NCBI GenBank assembly: GCA_001579985.1
Contig: LRSR01008909.1
Coordinates: 1-48,110 of the forward strand
From: Hypsibius dujardini
Taxonomy: Eukaryota > Tardigrada > Eutardigrada > Parachela > Hypsibiidae
Direction: 5' to 3'
DNA length: 48,110 bases
Position 1 is the stretch's first letter. Every line of letters begins with the position of its first letter. The position numbers were made by a program, and so were the translations under genes. The notes below the pieces were generated by a model. That model was not told where the DNA came from and ran no database searches. It saw nothing but the letters and a program-made list of their open reading frames with translations. Positions 21,740-34,328 of the stretch are shown here, piece after piece.

Positions 21740-22894
21740 TCATGCTACATCACGCATCCCGTAACTCCAATTCCCCTGCGGGTTCGACGCCGCGGACCGG
21801 CTCACTCCTTCGGTCCGACACACCAGGTCCATGCGTATGGTCTTCGGTCGGAAGATATGGGGCATTCCCGGCGGATGGGGATAATGCACCAGGATGCTGG
21901 CCTGCCCAGTGTAGGAGATCTCATGAGTCAGCGGATTGACGCGTTCGATGAAGCCGCACTGGTTATAGGGCGCGATGATGGTGAAGGAGTTCTGGAAGGA
22001 GACCGGCGCCTGCGGCGGGTAGCGATGCGCCTGACACGCTGGGTTGTTGGGGTCGCTGCCGATCTGCACGCTGACCACACGGGCACGTGCCAGGATCGCG
22101 GCGTCGGTGATGGTGGGAAAGGCCATATGGTAGACGTGGCTGTCCTGCACGCGATACTCCGCCTGTGCACCATCACATATCAGCATTCCCGGCGATCTGG
22201 GCTGCGGGTCAGTTGGGATCCCAGGGGACTGTAAGGATGGAAGAAACAATTTCATTTTGCTGGTTTATCGATCCAGTGACGTATAGTCTAACATACTTAG
22301 AAAGGATACCGGGTTCGGGAATGCTTTTGCGACGAATTTTGCCACGCCCACGCGCGCAGAGTAAACACATTAAAGATAAAATGTAAAGTCCAGTTTCTTC
22401 TTACATCTATGGGCTTCAAAATGTGTGCTCATAGGTAGGTCCTAAAACTCGTCGCGGTTTTGCTGTGTAATATTTTGTGGACTCCGATGGAAATTATCAG
22501 TGGCCCAGAATATTAGTAGTTATTCGCCTGAAACTTCAGCAAACCGCTGTGGCGCGCCATGCTTCCTCAGTCCAATATCTTAGGAGCATATTAATGCCAC
22601 ATAGGTTGCAAGCATGCAGCACCCGAAACAAAATATCTTGAAAATATCTTGGAACTCCAAGGGGTCTTGGAAGTTAGACCCCACGCGCGCAGATGTTTCG
22701 AATGGTCAGAAACAATTTCGACGAGTTTTGGATTGCGTTTTATAAAAATTTTATTTGCACCTCTGACCCGCGCCTTGCAAACTCCTAAGGGGATTCTTAT
22801 TCCGATTGGTACTTACGTTGCCAGAGGATGTTCCACATACTACCAGACTCACAACCATGACTGCCACGGCCAAGACAGATGTCATCTGGAACAT
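21740..22894 (-). CDS. ZP-N-only secreted protein or truncated ZP gene (188 aa, 2 exons)
   Basis: Exon 1 (22894-22817) is a 26-codon signal peptide (MFQMTSVLAVAVMVVSLVVC) ending in phase 0 at a GTAAGT donor. Exon 2 (22228-21740) follows CCTTACAG and encodes a ZP-N domain close to that of the gene at 31192-34328: CDGAQAEYRVQD, VQIGSDPNNPACQAHRYPP, NQCGF, HYPHPPGMPHI and LVCRTEG. After that point similarity ends and the frame runs to a stop (GMRDVA). No suitable phase-2 donor and no ZP-C exon lie downstream. Either this is a real free-standing ZP-N protein or a gene that lost its 3' half. The coding part is intact, which mildly favours a functional product. Confidence 0.6.
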
Positions 22895-24720
22895 TTTATT
22901 ATCCCTTAAAAAAATGGGTAGTCAAGTCAGAAAGCACGAAACCACGGACGATTTCCGACGTATTTACCAAAATCACGTAAATTAGCTACATATGTACGTG
23001 TACCTCAAGGTGGAGTTTTAGAGATAAGTACTCTGAATAGATCGGACGGACTAGTCTACCAGATTTGCCGAACAGTGCATACCTTTGCAAAGGGAAACTT
23101 TTGGTTGGCGCCGGTTAGGTTGAGCAGTGTTCTGGACTTAAAACACCTGATAAGCTTCATGTTTAAACTAATCTGCAAAAGGGTCTGGAGTTCCGGTGCC
23201 GTTGCTATGAGTTCCGTATGCACGGTTGGAGCTCAGTTTTGTCACTGTTTGTTCTGCCGGTACTTTCTGCAGTACACAGTACACAGGGTCTTATCTCTAT
23301 CTCCATTTCTGTACTTTAACAATTGCATCCACATTTTCCGAGCGATATGGTAGAGGTGTCTCTATATGTACGCAGTTTATAGGAAATCAAACACCAACCA
23401 CACAATTGGGGTCCACGTCCACTGACTTTTGGTAGGTCTAGGGAGGGGCTGCACTTGACATTACTTCACTGGAGGGGTAATTTGAACGGTATACTTCCGT
23501 TCTTGCAGCCACACACAACCACAGCGACATCCGTTCCGGTGAAGTCACACCGATCGGAAAACAGTTATTTACGCCAGGGGCTCGTTTAGTTCTTGTCGCC
23601 GATACGGCGGCTTATGAAAATTCACTAGTGTTAAGCTACGCGCGAGGCATGTTGGATGGGGAGTTTAGTGGAAAAGATGAGGAAAACAGGAAGAAAAAAG
23701 GACTCTTCAGTAGTCGTGAAGAATAGAGACTAAAAAGTTACGTGTGTACACGAGAAAAAGCCTGGCCTTAAGTACGACGGGGAGCGGAGCTCGTCAAAGA
23801 ACAGACGGAACGTGCGTTCCCAGGGTTAAAGCCCGGAACAAAGGAACGAAAAACAGTGACTAAACATATGATCACGTCAGTGATCTCATACTAATATTAG
23901 CAATGGGAGCAGATTAGGGGAAACGACAGCGATGAGAACGTGCCCGCGACAGGCTTAGGCTACAAATCCCCTTCCCCTTCCACCTTTTTGGCTATATTTG
24001 GTTTTACGAGTGCTGACCAATGTCCGTAGGACCGTAAACGAGCCACGGTTTATACCGTAAATACTATGCTTTAGTTCTGTTTGGTGTTATTAATGCAGTT
24101 CCATGAGACACTTACGATTCTGTCGAAAAAATCAGCCAGAAACCCCATCTCCGATTAAAAACAACAACATAAAACTGGCCTTTGGTGGTGCATAGAGGGC
24201 GCTTTTCATGTTATCGTATAACGCATTGATTGGTTGTTAGGCTTACTAAACTTGTATCGAGCATAAGAATCTTCGACGGAAAAGAAACAAGGCCGATATT
24301 TAAATTAGTAACGGGCCTGTGAAATAATGCAACATTAATTGATCAAATCACAAGAACCGTTGCAGTGGAAGAAGTGTTCAAAGCATAGAGTGCATTTGCA
24401 CCAAGACACAAAAGTCAGAAAGTGAGACTTCCCACAACCAAGGCACAAATGCTTCAATAACACCAAACAGAATAAATAAATTCAACTGGGAGAGTGGAGT
24501 AAATTCCTTGTAAATTACGTCTAGTCTGCCAGTGACTTGGGTTTATATTATATAAATGGTATAAATCACAGTCGTTGCCGTCGTCGTCAATTAGCCTTCA
24601 AGTATGCATAGTTTTAACTTTTGAGGCCATTAAAGGGCAAGTTCTTCTAAAAAAATTGATGTTAAAGTGCTTTTGTTTGTGGCCAATAGCACCACGCAGT
24701 GTAGTACAGCCATGGAATAC
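22895..24720. other. Intergenic stretch between two ZP genes
   Basis: No convincing coding region. It contains a third copy of the CTTAGGCTACAA repeat (about 23955). The segment just left of 22895 is the start of the ZP-N-only gene, so its promoter lies at the left end of this stretch. The 3' flank of the divergent ZP gene lies at the right end. Confidence 0.4.
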
Positions 24721-27700
24721 TCATGCCATCATGCGAAAGAGGCATAAAACAACCAGAGAACCCATGCTGAGACAGGTTGACTCGGTCATGCGATGCTGTG
24801 AGTTGAGACCATTGAATTGCGAATTAGGTTGATTCTGGGATGCGGCTTGAACCAGTAGGTGAGGCTTCCCTTCCAAGTCGACCACTCTTTTGGGTTGCCG
24901 GTTGCCGGTGACGGTCTGTCTGATTCCGGTGGTCAAGCGACGGACACCGCCACCGGATTTAAAAGGTTTGCCTCCAGCCTTGGCGGGATTCTTACAACCC
25001 TCCCTGCAGCGTTCCAGTTCGCCGTTGTTGCGGCAGACATTCACCTCGCAGTGAAAGTAGAGGAACGGACTGTTGACGGACAGTTGGAAGGACGCCACGT
25101 CAAAGACCTGCTTAGCCGGGCTGTCGCGGCGGTCCACAACGAAGTCGGGACCCAGCTCATTGCAGCTGGAAAGCAAATGGAAAATATATAGTTGGTGCCA
25201 TAGGCTCGTTTAGAGTCCTTGCAGGTGGGAATCAGGATCCCCCATGGTAGGACCAGGGGGTTGGGCCAAGGGGCAAAATGCATTTTTTTAAGATTGAACC
25301 CAAATTTCGGCCTCTTGTTCATGAGACTTGTAGGAGTGTGGGTTTTCCTGAGAGTTCCCCTAGGATTTCAAAACGTTTTCAAAAACATCCGTTTTTCATC
25401 AAATTTGGATCGTTCTTGACTTTTTTAACCTCTCATTTGAATTCGTATCCCAGCCTATATTAGACCTCAACAAACCTTAAATTTGAATGAAAAGCTAATG
25501 TTTTTGAAATGAGTTGAAATTCCAGCGGGTCCCCTGGAAATCTGAAACCCCCCACACCCCCATAAGTCTTAAAATCATTAGGGACAAGAGACCGAATTTT
25601 GGGTTCAATCTTAAAAGAATACATATTTGCCCATTTGTCTACCCCCCCCCCTGGCCCTACCGTGAGGGGTCCTGGTTCCGACCTGTAAGGACTCTAAACG
25701 AGCCTCTGGTTGGCACGGATGAATGTGCTTTATCTAAACGAAAATGCAATTATACTGCATGATTGGTTTGTTTGCATGATTACACAGACAAATAATGTTC
25801 CCTTTCGATTCTGTCAATTGACGGTCTAAGGGGAAATGGGAAATGTTTGTTACCAAAATTAAAAGAGCTCTACCGGTAGATGCTCTCAAGACGCCACGTG
25901 TTGATCATAGCGTCTGAGAGAGGATGGGAATTGAATTGTCTATTAATTGCGAGGTTTGTCGCGCGCACACAGCTTGTAAAACCTTAATTACCGCGATCAG
26001 CCAAATGTTTGGAACTGTTCAATAACATTACATCGATCCTCCTCTCTCCCCTTAATTCTAGCAGCGGTTGTCGTGATCGTGATATGACACTAACCTCACA
26101 GTGGAGATGAAGGGGAAAAACGGCCCAACTTGAGGGTTGGGTGTTGCGGTGGCCCAACAACGATCAGCGGCCAGGGTGTAGTTCTGCCGAAACGGCTCAT
26201 CCAGCTCGATCGAAATGCTGTGCACGTCGGTCTCTCCCGTGTTACCAAAGGAGGACCAAAATTCCTGAGTGCCCCTTGTCCTACAATTGAAAAATGATAA
26301 CTTTCACAATGACTGAATGTAAGGCCAGCTTTGCTGCCACTGTACAAGACTGACATAGTGATTGGAAGCCAACCGTTCAGTCACTAACCGGACAACAGGC
26401 CGTTCACCGTCTGGATTGTTCATCCCCAAACCTGGCCGACAGCTGGCCGGGCGGACCATGCATACTCTCACGGATTCGACCGAAAATCCACCACCTGGAT
26501 TAGCCTTCCGCTACCGAAACTGGTCATGAACCACTCGGGTTGACGGATTGTCTTTTACCTACACGCTTCTTGCCACCCTCACGGGTGATTGCGACGACGG
26601 ACGGTCTGCTATGTACCCTGGATTAACGGTTGACCGTCCGGGCAGATTTCCCTCGCGCGCCTTGACCGAATGCCCACCGATTGGACTGCTCATGCACTAG
26701 ACCGGCTGACCGATCACCACCCACAAGGACCCACTACTACTCATCCTAACCGAATGTTCATTTTCTGAACTGACCGTCAACCACCTGATTTCACCTTTTG
26801 ATTACCTACGCGGACTGACCGTACGGCCGGACTTTCGCTAAATGTCCACAACCTTGAACGACCGTCCACGCTGCTTGAACTCGTCGGGCTGCAACCATCA
26901 TACCAACTGGCCAGACCGACCGTCGACTAAACGCGAACGGATAGTTTAGGCCGAACCCCACGGCCTCGTATAGACTTCGGGCAGACTTCCGGGAAGACTC
27001 CGGGTAGACCAAGTTTGGCACCTCGAGTACTTTGGATCGATTGGCTGTCCGCCATCCTGAATTAGGTTTCACGAACCGAAGCTCGTCAGCTGTCCCCCGT
27101 TCTCTGTCCTGGTTCCTCAAGCTTTCATTAGGTACTCCGACAGACATTAAAGATAACGCCTACCATCCCTAAGAAAGTTGTTACATCTCGTAAAAAGACT
27201 CAACTTACGTCACTGTAATGTCAAATGAGGCTGTGATGTCTGACAGCGGTTCCACCGGAATATTTCCCCCATCTGTTTCTGTACCAGTGTCAGCGGAATA
27301 AGCGACGCAGCTCAGGAGCACCGTGACGCGGATGAGGCCTCCTCCCTTGGTGCGGACGTTCAAAAAGGCGTTGGTTGTTAGTGATACGAATTCGCCGGAT
27401 TTGACCGCATGAAAGCCACAAGCGGTGTAGGGAGCCACTACCGCCCACCCGGTCTGGGCCCCGACCGCCTGGCACTCTACGTTACCGCTACCCGCCGGGC
27501 CAACCGGGCCGACCACCATGGATTCGACGCTGCCCGTCACGTTCGTCAGCGGATCGGTAAACATGCGATCCACGCGGTATTCCGCCGTCTCCGCGTCGCA
27601 TCGTAAATTGCCCGCGGCGACCTGTACAGGATTTTCACGTAATTAGTTATAAAGAAAGGCGTTTCGATTTGTTAAAAATGGAACAACAAGTTACACTCTG

Positions 27701-28470
27701 TATAAAATACAAGGAATAGGCTTTCGGGCCATGATTCTGATAACGGAAATCTGGGAAAAAACACTTTTTTTGCTACAATACTTTATAATTTGACCAAAAT
27801 AGAACAGAAAGTTCAACTTACACAAAATTACTTGGCGGCTTCGGTTTCAAACGACAAGGGGGAAAGTATTTATGAAATTTGCTTTCGTGAAGCTAAACCA
27901 AAAACCGGGGGAGAGTAGACTTGATAATTGGTCGAAAACGAATGTGTCACTAAAACACGCGAACCCTGACAAGTCTTGTCGGTGCTTCCAACTTTCTGGC
28001 TATAATCTATTTTATGATGCAGCTTTTGAAGGAAGACGATTGATTACGTGTCAAAACCCGACCGGATCGAGAGTTTTCGCTCCATTTCATATTTTACATT
28101 TTCTCAGCGAGATTCAGAACACGCCCAAAACGTGTTCTGGGTCCGACTTACAATGCAAACACCAGTCGCTAATGATATTTTTTGACACAAAAAGTTCACT
28201 TTTTTGGTTCCTAAAATATCATTAAGCATTGCACCGTACCGTACCGTGATCGTCGTCAATTATAACTCTTGTCCCAGAACAATCGCTATGCGATTGGTTT
28301 TTAAATTTTGTGTTCCAAAAATAAGTTTGAAAAACCACGTCATGCTCTGGCATCCGTTCGAGTTCACTTACAATGTCTGCCTTCAGCGGCCCTCGTCGGT
28401 GTCCGGACGTGGAAACGATGGTGAGAAGGAGAAGAGTCAGGAGTGAGAGGAGAGTCTTTTGTGGATCCAT
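24721..28470 (-). CDS. Divergent ZP-domain protein (380 aa, 4 exons)
   Basis: Exons: 28470-28372, 27621-27209, 26280-26095 and 25165-24721 (99, 413, 186 and 445 nt), phases 0,2,2, total 381 codons. Exon 1: signal peptide MDPQKTLLSLLTLLLLTIVS. Exon 2: ZP-N, starting LRCDAETAEYRVDRM, with ECQAVG, ACGF and LLSC. Exon 3: first part of ZP-C (TDVHSISIELDEPFRQNYTL, then DRCWATATPNP), the same length as in its relatives. Exon 4: CNELGPDFVV, LYFHCEVNVC and ERCREGC, then a basic linker (GGGVRR, RQPKRV) and a hydrophobic end LSMGSLVVLCLFRMMA. That end could be a GPI-anchor signal or a degenerate anchor; this is uncertain. It is a stand-alone ZP protein with one ZP-C, diverged from the rest of the cluster. 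Intron 2 is rich in ACCG / CGGT motifs. Confidence 0.8.
25202..25709. mobile_element. Foldback MITE, family X, copy 3 (about 508 bp)
   Basis: The left end AGGCTCGTTTAGAGTCCTTG and the inverse of the right end match. The arms extend about 150-180 bp and include GGGCAAAATGCATTTTTTTA and GATTGAACCCAAA. It lies in the last intron of the divergent ZP gene, close to the acceptor. The flanks share a partial GTTGG, so a target duplication is not certain. Confidence 0.65.
26380..27130. repeat. ACCG-rich degenerate simple sequence in a ZP intron
   Basis: Within intron 2 of the divergent ZP gene, ACCG, GACCG and their complements occur far more often than elsewhere in the window. The segment is clearly richer in G+C than its surroundings. 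No strict period or coding frame was found. Confidence 0.35.
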
Positions 28471-29616
28471 GAAAGCGAGGAGTCACAAAGTTTGCGTATA
28501 TTTTCCTAAAAACATAGAATATTTCATTGCTACGTCTGTTCAACGTAGAGCTAGTGCGCTTGCAACGCGCGGCTTCATCAGTAATCACCACAGCAAGCAC
28601 GAGAAACACGAACGTCGAGCTGAGGAAGATAAGTTGAGAATGCTCACTGAAATTTATCTGTCTTATTATGCGTCACCTTTTGACGTTGGAGGAACAGCCG
28701 TGGAAGACAACCCGCCGGGGGAAAGCTTATCAGCAATGGCCTGCGCTGCCGTACGGCAGGAACTCTCAACCGAGTACCCACGATTTTCAAATTTCGGTAG
28801 TATTATAGCACTTAAAGATAAGCTGATTAATTCACCTCACGCAGGGATGGCAAAACTAAAACTAAACCTTTAGTGACTAATTTTTTGGCTTTAGTTTTTT
28901 TTACTGAAAAACCACTGAACTAATGGTTTTAGTTACTAAAGATGTATATATGGGAAAAAACTAAAAATACTAAAAGTAATCAACTAATTTGAACTAAAAG
29001 CTGTAGTAACTAAAAGAAACTAAACTGAACATCCTTAATAACTAATGGTTACTTGACGAAAAACATTAATTAGTTGTCTCATTTTAGTTTTGTCATTTCT
29101 TTAGCCTTTCGTTTTCTTACCAAAATAAAAAATATTGAACTCAGCCGTATAGAATGAAGGAATGAAATTCAGCATGAATATCGTGTGAATACAGGGCAAG
29201 GGGTGGAGTTACAGGCTATTACTGAAGTCAAACCTGCGAGTTTCCAATTCAACAAGACAATGCTTGCCATCTCCTCCCACACTGATATCAAATCAGTTTC
29301 CTGCTTATGCCAATCGATTACAAATTACTAGCAGTTTTTTTATGGGATCACTTCCCGCAGTACATACTTTTTACGTTTGAATTAGTAACCTTTTTTGTTT
29401 TAGTTTTGACTCCTGTTACAATCGTACGCATGAACCATTGTTACACACAGTATCAAATACAGTTTCGAATACACATCATCAATTAATACTATGTCACGTA
29501 TTATCCACTATAATTTCGGCAGTATTCCTCCAAGATATATTATGTAGCTCCTACCCCCGAAAGCGTTTTTGCAGTGTCAGACAACGCAGCATGGCGGAGC
29601 ATCGGACACTGATGGA
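28471..29616. other. Intergenic stretch with ACTAAA-rich low complexity
   Basis: After the presumed promoter region of the ZP gene (just right of 28470), bases 28850-29105 are dominated by (A)ACTAAA / TTTAGT motifs, beginning CAGGGATGGCAAAACTAAAA, which looks like the end of a hAT-type element. A similar ACTAAA-rich stretch occurs at about 38895-39060. No gene is recognised. Confidence 0.4.
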
Positions 29617-30484
29617 CAGGCTTGAAAGCAGAGTTCACCCATTTTTTTTATCGGGCTCCCATTGGGCCCATTTTTCCCCATTTCCCGATAATGGGAATGG
29701 ATTTATGGGGATGGGAGCTGTTCAAAATGGAATGGGAATGAATGGGAATTTTCGGAAATGGGTGGAAATGGGGATTTTCGAAAATGGGTGAAAATGGGGA
29801 TTTACGATTTTTTAGTCGAAAAAGAGAGAAATTCAGGAAATCAATCAATGGTCATCATGAAGAAAGAACACCGTCTCAAATCGCAATAGCGACCACGTGT
29901 CGCACCGTGTGAGAAAGTACAAGCTCCATCACATGTGAGGTTGTGAAGAATAAATGCGGCCAAATTTATTAGTGCGGCGCAAACTTGGGCCGCTGTGTTT
30001 GGCACAGTTTAATGCACAAATCATATTGCTGTAAATCCGTTCAGCAAGGGTTTTGGCCACGGGTGCGACTTTTTCGAGAGTTTTTGATTTTGCAATCCGT
30101 CTGCAAAATGTCTACTCAGAGTGTCCATATAGTCCTTGATAGCGATGAAGAATCTACCACCAGCAGCACCGCTAAGTTCACAAAAGTTAACAGCTGGATT
30201 TTCGACTCGTTGGGAGAATTCACTTTAGATTAGTGCGGGCTTTTAGTTGCTCATTTTTCGGTTGTGTGTTTCCGTGCAGATTATGTACAGAGATGTTTGC
30301 TACGACGGTAACAGGTTCTGGTAAAGCCGAATGGGAACGGAAAACGGGGTTTGTTTTCGGCCAAATGGGAAATGGGATAATTTTTTGAAAATGGGATGGG
30401 AATGGGTGGGCCCGGCCTGGCAGTGGAGTGGGAATGGATGGGAGCCGAAATCCCAAAATGGGTGAACTCTGCTTGAAAGCCCTG
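29617..30484. mobile_element. hAT-like non-autonomous element (about 868 bp), GGGAATG-rich
   Basis: The left end CAGGCTTGAAAGCAGAGTTC and the inverse of the right end (CAGGGCTTTCAAGCAGAGTT) match for about 30 bp, followed by CACCCAT and a GGCTCCCAT block on both arms. Both ends are rich in GGGAATG / GGGAATGG runs. The CAGGG termini are typical of hAT elements. An 8-bp target duplication could not be seen, and no transposase was recognised. Confidence 0.5.
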
Positions 30485-31191
30485 GCACAAATTCTGAGGT
30501 CACGCTAAAGATTAAGCGCCACTGTTTTGCCTGAGCGGTCCGTGATATTGTTTTCCACACACGGTACAATACATTCCGTAATGTTTGCGGCTGAGAATTT
30601 TTGAGCTCCGGCATTTCTGAAGCCACAAGAAAATTTCTGGAGGGCGCAGCCCCCTGAGCACCCAACGTCGATCAGTGCTACAGCTGTATCGAGACTACTT
30701 TGTTGGTCGCTCTTTGGGTTTTGGCATGCCATGTGGAACAAATCAAAATTTCAATTTTTTTAAATTCCATCCTGGCGCTATTCCAAAGATTATTTAAGTT
30801 ATTATCATACCTAAATTCATAAATGAGTGATTGATAATATTTGGCACTCTGTGGCACAATTGTTATTTTCAATAAACTGGTCAATGGCGCCTTGGAAAAC
30901 TAAGAAGTCAGATGTCGCACACGGCTTGCCAAACCTCAAACAGCGAACCTCGGCACAGCTCGAGCACCGACCCCTGGCAGGTTAAACGAGCCCCTTGATG
31001 AATTGTTTTACTGGATCATGCCGTCGCCTTTCTTTTACAAAGGGCTCGCATTAAAACAACCCATCAGAGCACATGAATGTGTTTAGTCATGTCTGACGGT
31101 GATATGAAGACAGGCTAAAACTTTGTTAAATCATTCCGGCTGAAAGAACAGGCCGGAAAATTTCTTTTGTGTGGCCGAAATGTAAGCCCGA
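30485..31191. other. 3' flank of the conventional ZP gene
   Basis: Bases 30955-31190 match the 3' flank of fused ZP gene 1 (about 4940-5170), including GCACCGACCCCTGGCAGG and GGTGATATGAA. The rest has only short frames. One minus-strand reading (about 30530-30600) contains MYCTVCGKQYHG, which might be a relic of a transposon zinc finger, but it is too short to call. Confidence 0.45.
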
Positions 31192-34100
31192 TTACTGCAA
31201 TCGAGTCGGGTGGCCGTCTCGGTCGATGACGACGCGCGGTCGAACGTTGGGCGTGTGCCATTCAATGGGATTGGAAATGAGAAGACGGCTGCCTCCTCTG
31301 GTGGAGGCCGCGCGAGACTGCGTGCATGACGGCGTGCAGTGGCCGGTGGGGTCGCTTTTGGTGCAGATGTTGATGTCGCAGTGGAAGTAGATCACCTTGC
31401 CCGCCGGCGCTTCACCGAACCAAAACTCCGCCACCGTAAACTTCAGCACTCGTTGCGCTGTCCGGTCCACTTCCACGAAGCCAGCTCCCACGTCGTTGCA
31501 CCTTCACAAATACGGAACAGCATGAGATATGGACACAGTCTGAAATTGATTTTATCAAGGAATGTCAATCTAATTTTGCTGGTTTCGTTGGGTTTCATTA
31601 TTGATTTATTAAATTGAGCCCCTTTTTTCGAAGATTTATTTCATTTCTATGTGAAATAAATTTATCAGCGAAACAAATATCAATTTAGTCAAAATATGTT
31701 TTTAAATGTAATTTTAATATTCATTTATTAATATGTTTTTCGAGTAAATTTTTTAACTCATATTTAGGATGATCAGCAAAATAAATATCAATTTAGTTTT
31801 TATCTGCTTTTTATAAATAATTTCTAATTAACAAAAGTCGAATAAGATTGTCATTAAAGAAATTCGATTAAGGTATTTATTTATCAAGTTAATATTATTA
31901 TGTTTTTGAAATAAGATGTGTAATTGCTATCCAGAATATTCAGCAAAATAAATAACTCTTTATTCGTATCTGCTTTTTGATGAAAGCAGAAACAGTATGA
32001 AAAACAGTGTCTAGAGATCCCACTGCGTGATACATTGCGACAAGCTATTTTTACCCTCGCGGGGAGATGAATGGATAGTTGATGGGGTTGTTGCGGTTCG
32101 CGTCGGGAGTGGCCCAGCATCGGCTTTCTAGTATGTTGTAGTTGTCGTCAAAAGCGTCGTCGAGTTCCACGGTGACAATGTGAACTTCGGTACGCCCGAA
32201 TTCACCAAAGTTGTCCAGCACGTCCGTCCGCGACTTGGCACTAAGCATAGAGACACATGTCATTATGGAGCCCTTTGAAACAAGCTGCAAAGCACAGCGC
32301 GATCTGTAAAACTTGACAGGGTTCTTTCATTGGTATAACACTGGCTTGCCTCTAAAACTAAAATCCACTTTTTCTGAGAATAACGTCGTCATGCAAAAAG
32401 ATTTTTGCTAAAATTATTGCCAAGAGCTTCTTTAACGAAGATCAGTGTTTCTCAATGTACACGTACATCTCGTTGCATCTCGTTAAATTGGATTTTCGTA
32501 GTTTTCTCATTTTCGTTTTTTCGTAGTTTTCATGTAGGTCATGTGAAGCGCTATTACTTCGCAAATTTTTGCGCAGTTCAACATGAAATATAATTAGGAC
32601 AAAAAGAGTCAACGCCTTGAATTTTTTCGACTAAATGGATTTGACGACCTGACCAGCATCTCACCGAGCAAGGTGCCAGAACAAAATTAACAAATTTTAC
32701 AGCCTCCCTTTTATTGGAACAGATTATCTGTAAAGAACACGGGATAAATTGCAATTACCTCAAAGTGACTCCGAATGTCTCATTGTGCGGGGGACCATCG
32801 ATGACTTTCGGCCAAAACTGCTGGTTTGACACGTTCAAGTGCGCGAGGCCGGAAGTCCGGCAGATGAGGGGTATGTTAATGGTGATAGGGCGGGTAATGT
32901 GCGGCATATTCGGCGGGTGAGGGTAGTGCGCGACGATGCTGGCGCGGCTGGTGTAGGTGATCTCCTGGGTCTGCGGGTTGGTCTCCTCGACGAAACCGCA
33001 CTGGTTGAACGGCACGAGGATGGCGTAGGAGTTCTGGTAGGAGACCGGCGACAGCGGCGGGTACCGTTGCGCCTGGCACGCCGGGTTATTGGGGTCGCTG
33101 CCGATCTGCACCTTGGCCACACGGGCACGCGCCAGCTCCGTGAGGTTGGTGATGCTGGGGAAGGCCTGCTGGTAGACGTGGATATCCTGCACGCGATACT
33201 CAGCCTGAGCACCGTCGCAGATGAGCTTACCGGCGCTGTGTTGTGAAACGGCCTGTGGTGAGGTGAGAACCAATGTAATTATTTTTTTAACAAATGCGTG
33301 TTTGGGTTAAATTAACATTTAAATTAAATTAGAATCACATTAATTATAAAAAATTTATATTTGTTAATATTTAGTTAATTAATCAGAATTATATTAATTA
33401 TAAATAATTTAGAATTATGAATATTTAGTTAAATAATTATAATTAATAACTAATGCTGATAAACGAATAAAATATAATTTATTTTTATTTTATTTAAGGT
33501 GAAAAAAAGCACAATGATTTAGTTGCTTTTTTAAATTATAGGTTCGGTTGAGTTAATTTAACTTCGAGTCTTCTGGTATTTATCTTAAATAATGCCCAGC
33601 ACTTTTACATATCAACAGTGAGCTCGCATAAATCAAATTTTGTTTAATATGAGTTAACTTCATTAAACCAGAAGGAGGGCTTAATTATTTTTTGTTTAAA
33701 TCACGCTTCATCTCCAAGCCAAATTCAATTTAAATTTAAAACAGTTAGAGCTCTCCTCTTTATATTGGAACTTTTTTGTTTTACTTAAATTCAGATTAAA
33801 ATTCCTTTTAACAACTTGACATTCATCAAATTAGCAAAAACGGAAAAAGGAACCCTGCGGAATTCGAATCAACATCAACAGGCATCGTCACGGTCTAAGC
33901 CGCTACAATTACCCCTCGACCTTTGGTTATTGTACTATATATATTAAAATCATTGAGTACTGATAAAAATATTTTCAATTTCACCATTTCTGCAAATTTT
34001 GCCCCGTTTTGGGGATCACTTGTTAGCCCTGGTGTGACAAGAAATCATCCAGACCACGGTTTCAATTTTAGCACTAAATTAAACTTGAATTTTAGTAATA

Positions 34101-34328
34101 TGACGTATTTATTTATCGTATAATTTAAGCTAAATATTGTCAAATCATCTGAAGTCATCTATGACCTTGACCTTGATTCAATTTTCAAATATCTCATTTA
34201 ACAAAGACGGTTTATGTTTATATGTTCAATTAAATCTCTTTAATTAAGGTAAAAAATAGACTTACTTTGCCGGAGACTCCAAGTGCCGCCAGACAGACCA
34301 CGACGAGGAGAGAAGTGACCTGGAGCAT
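31192..34328 (-). CDS. Conventional ZP-domain protein (350 aa, 4 exons)
   Basis: Exons: 34328-34266, 33252-32759, 32240-32055 and 31501-31192 (63, 494, 186 and 310 nt), phases 0,2,2, total 351 codons. Exon 1 is a signal peptide (MLQVTSLLVVVCLAALGVSG). Exon 2 is ZP-N: CDGAQAEYRVQD, VQIGSDPNNPACQAQRYPP, FNQCGF and LICRTSG, ending HNETFGVTL. Exon 3: VHIVTVELDD and RCWATPDANRNN. Exon 4: CNDVGAGFVEV, YFHCDINIC and GHCTPSC, ending HPTRLQ stop. It has one ZP-N and one ZP-C and no membrane segment, so it is predicted to be secreted. Exons 3 and 4 equal in length, and closely match, the last two exons of the fused genes. The end of exon 2 matches the end of the fused genes' junction exon, so this is the best stand-in for the downstream fusion partner. 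Confidence 0.85.

Noticed and set aside
28373-28873. 166-codon plus-strand frame
   Set aside because: It overlaps the signal-peptide exon of the divergent ZP gene on the other strand and runs into ACTAAA low-complexity sequence. There is no domain or splice context.
30505-30741. Minus-strand frame with Cys residues and a possible zinc-finger-like MYCTVC segment in another frame
   Set aside because: Too short and split between frames. It may be a transposon relic but no family can be supported.
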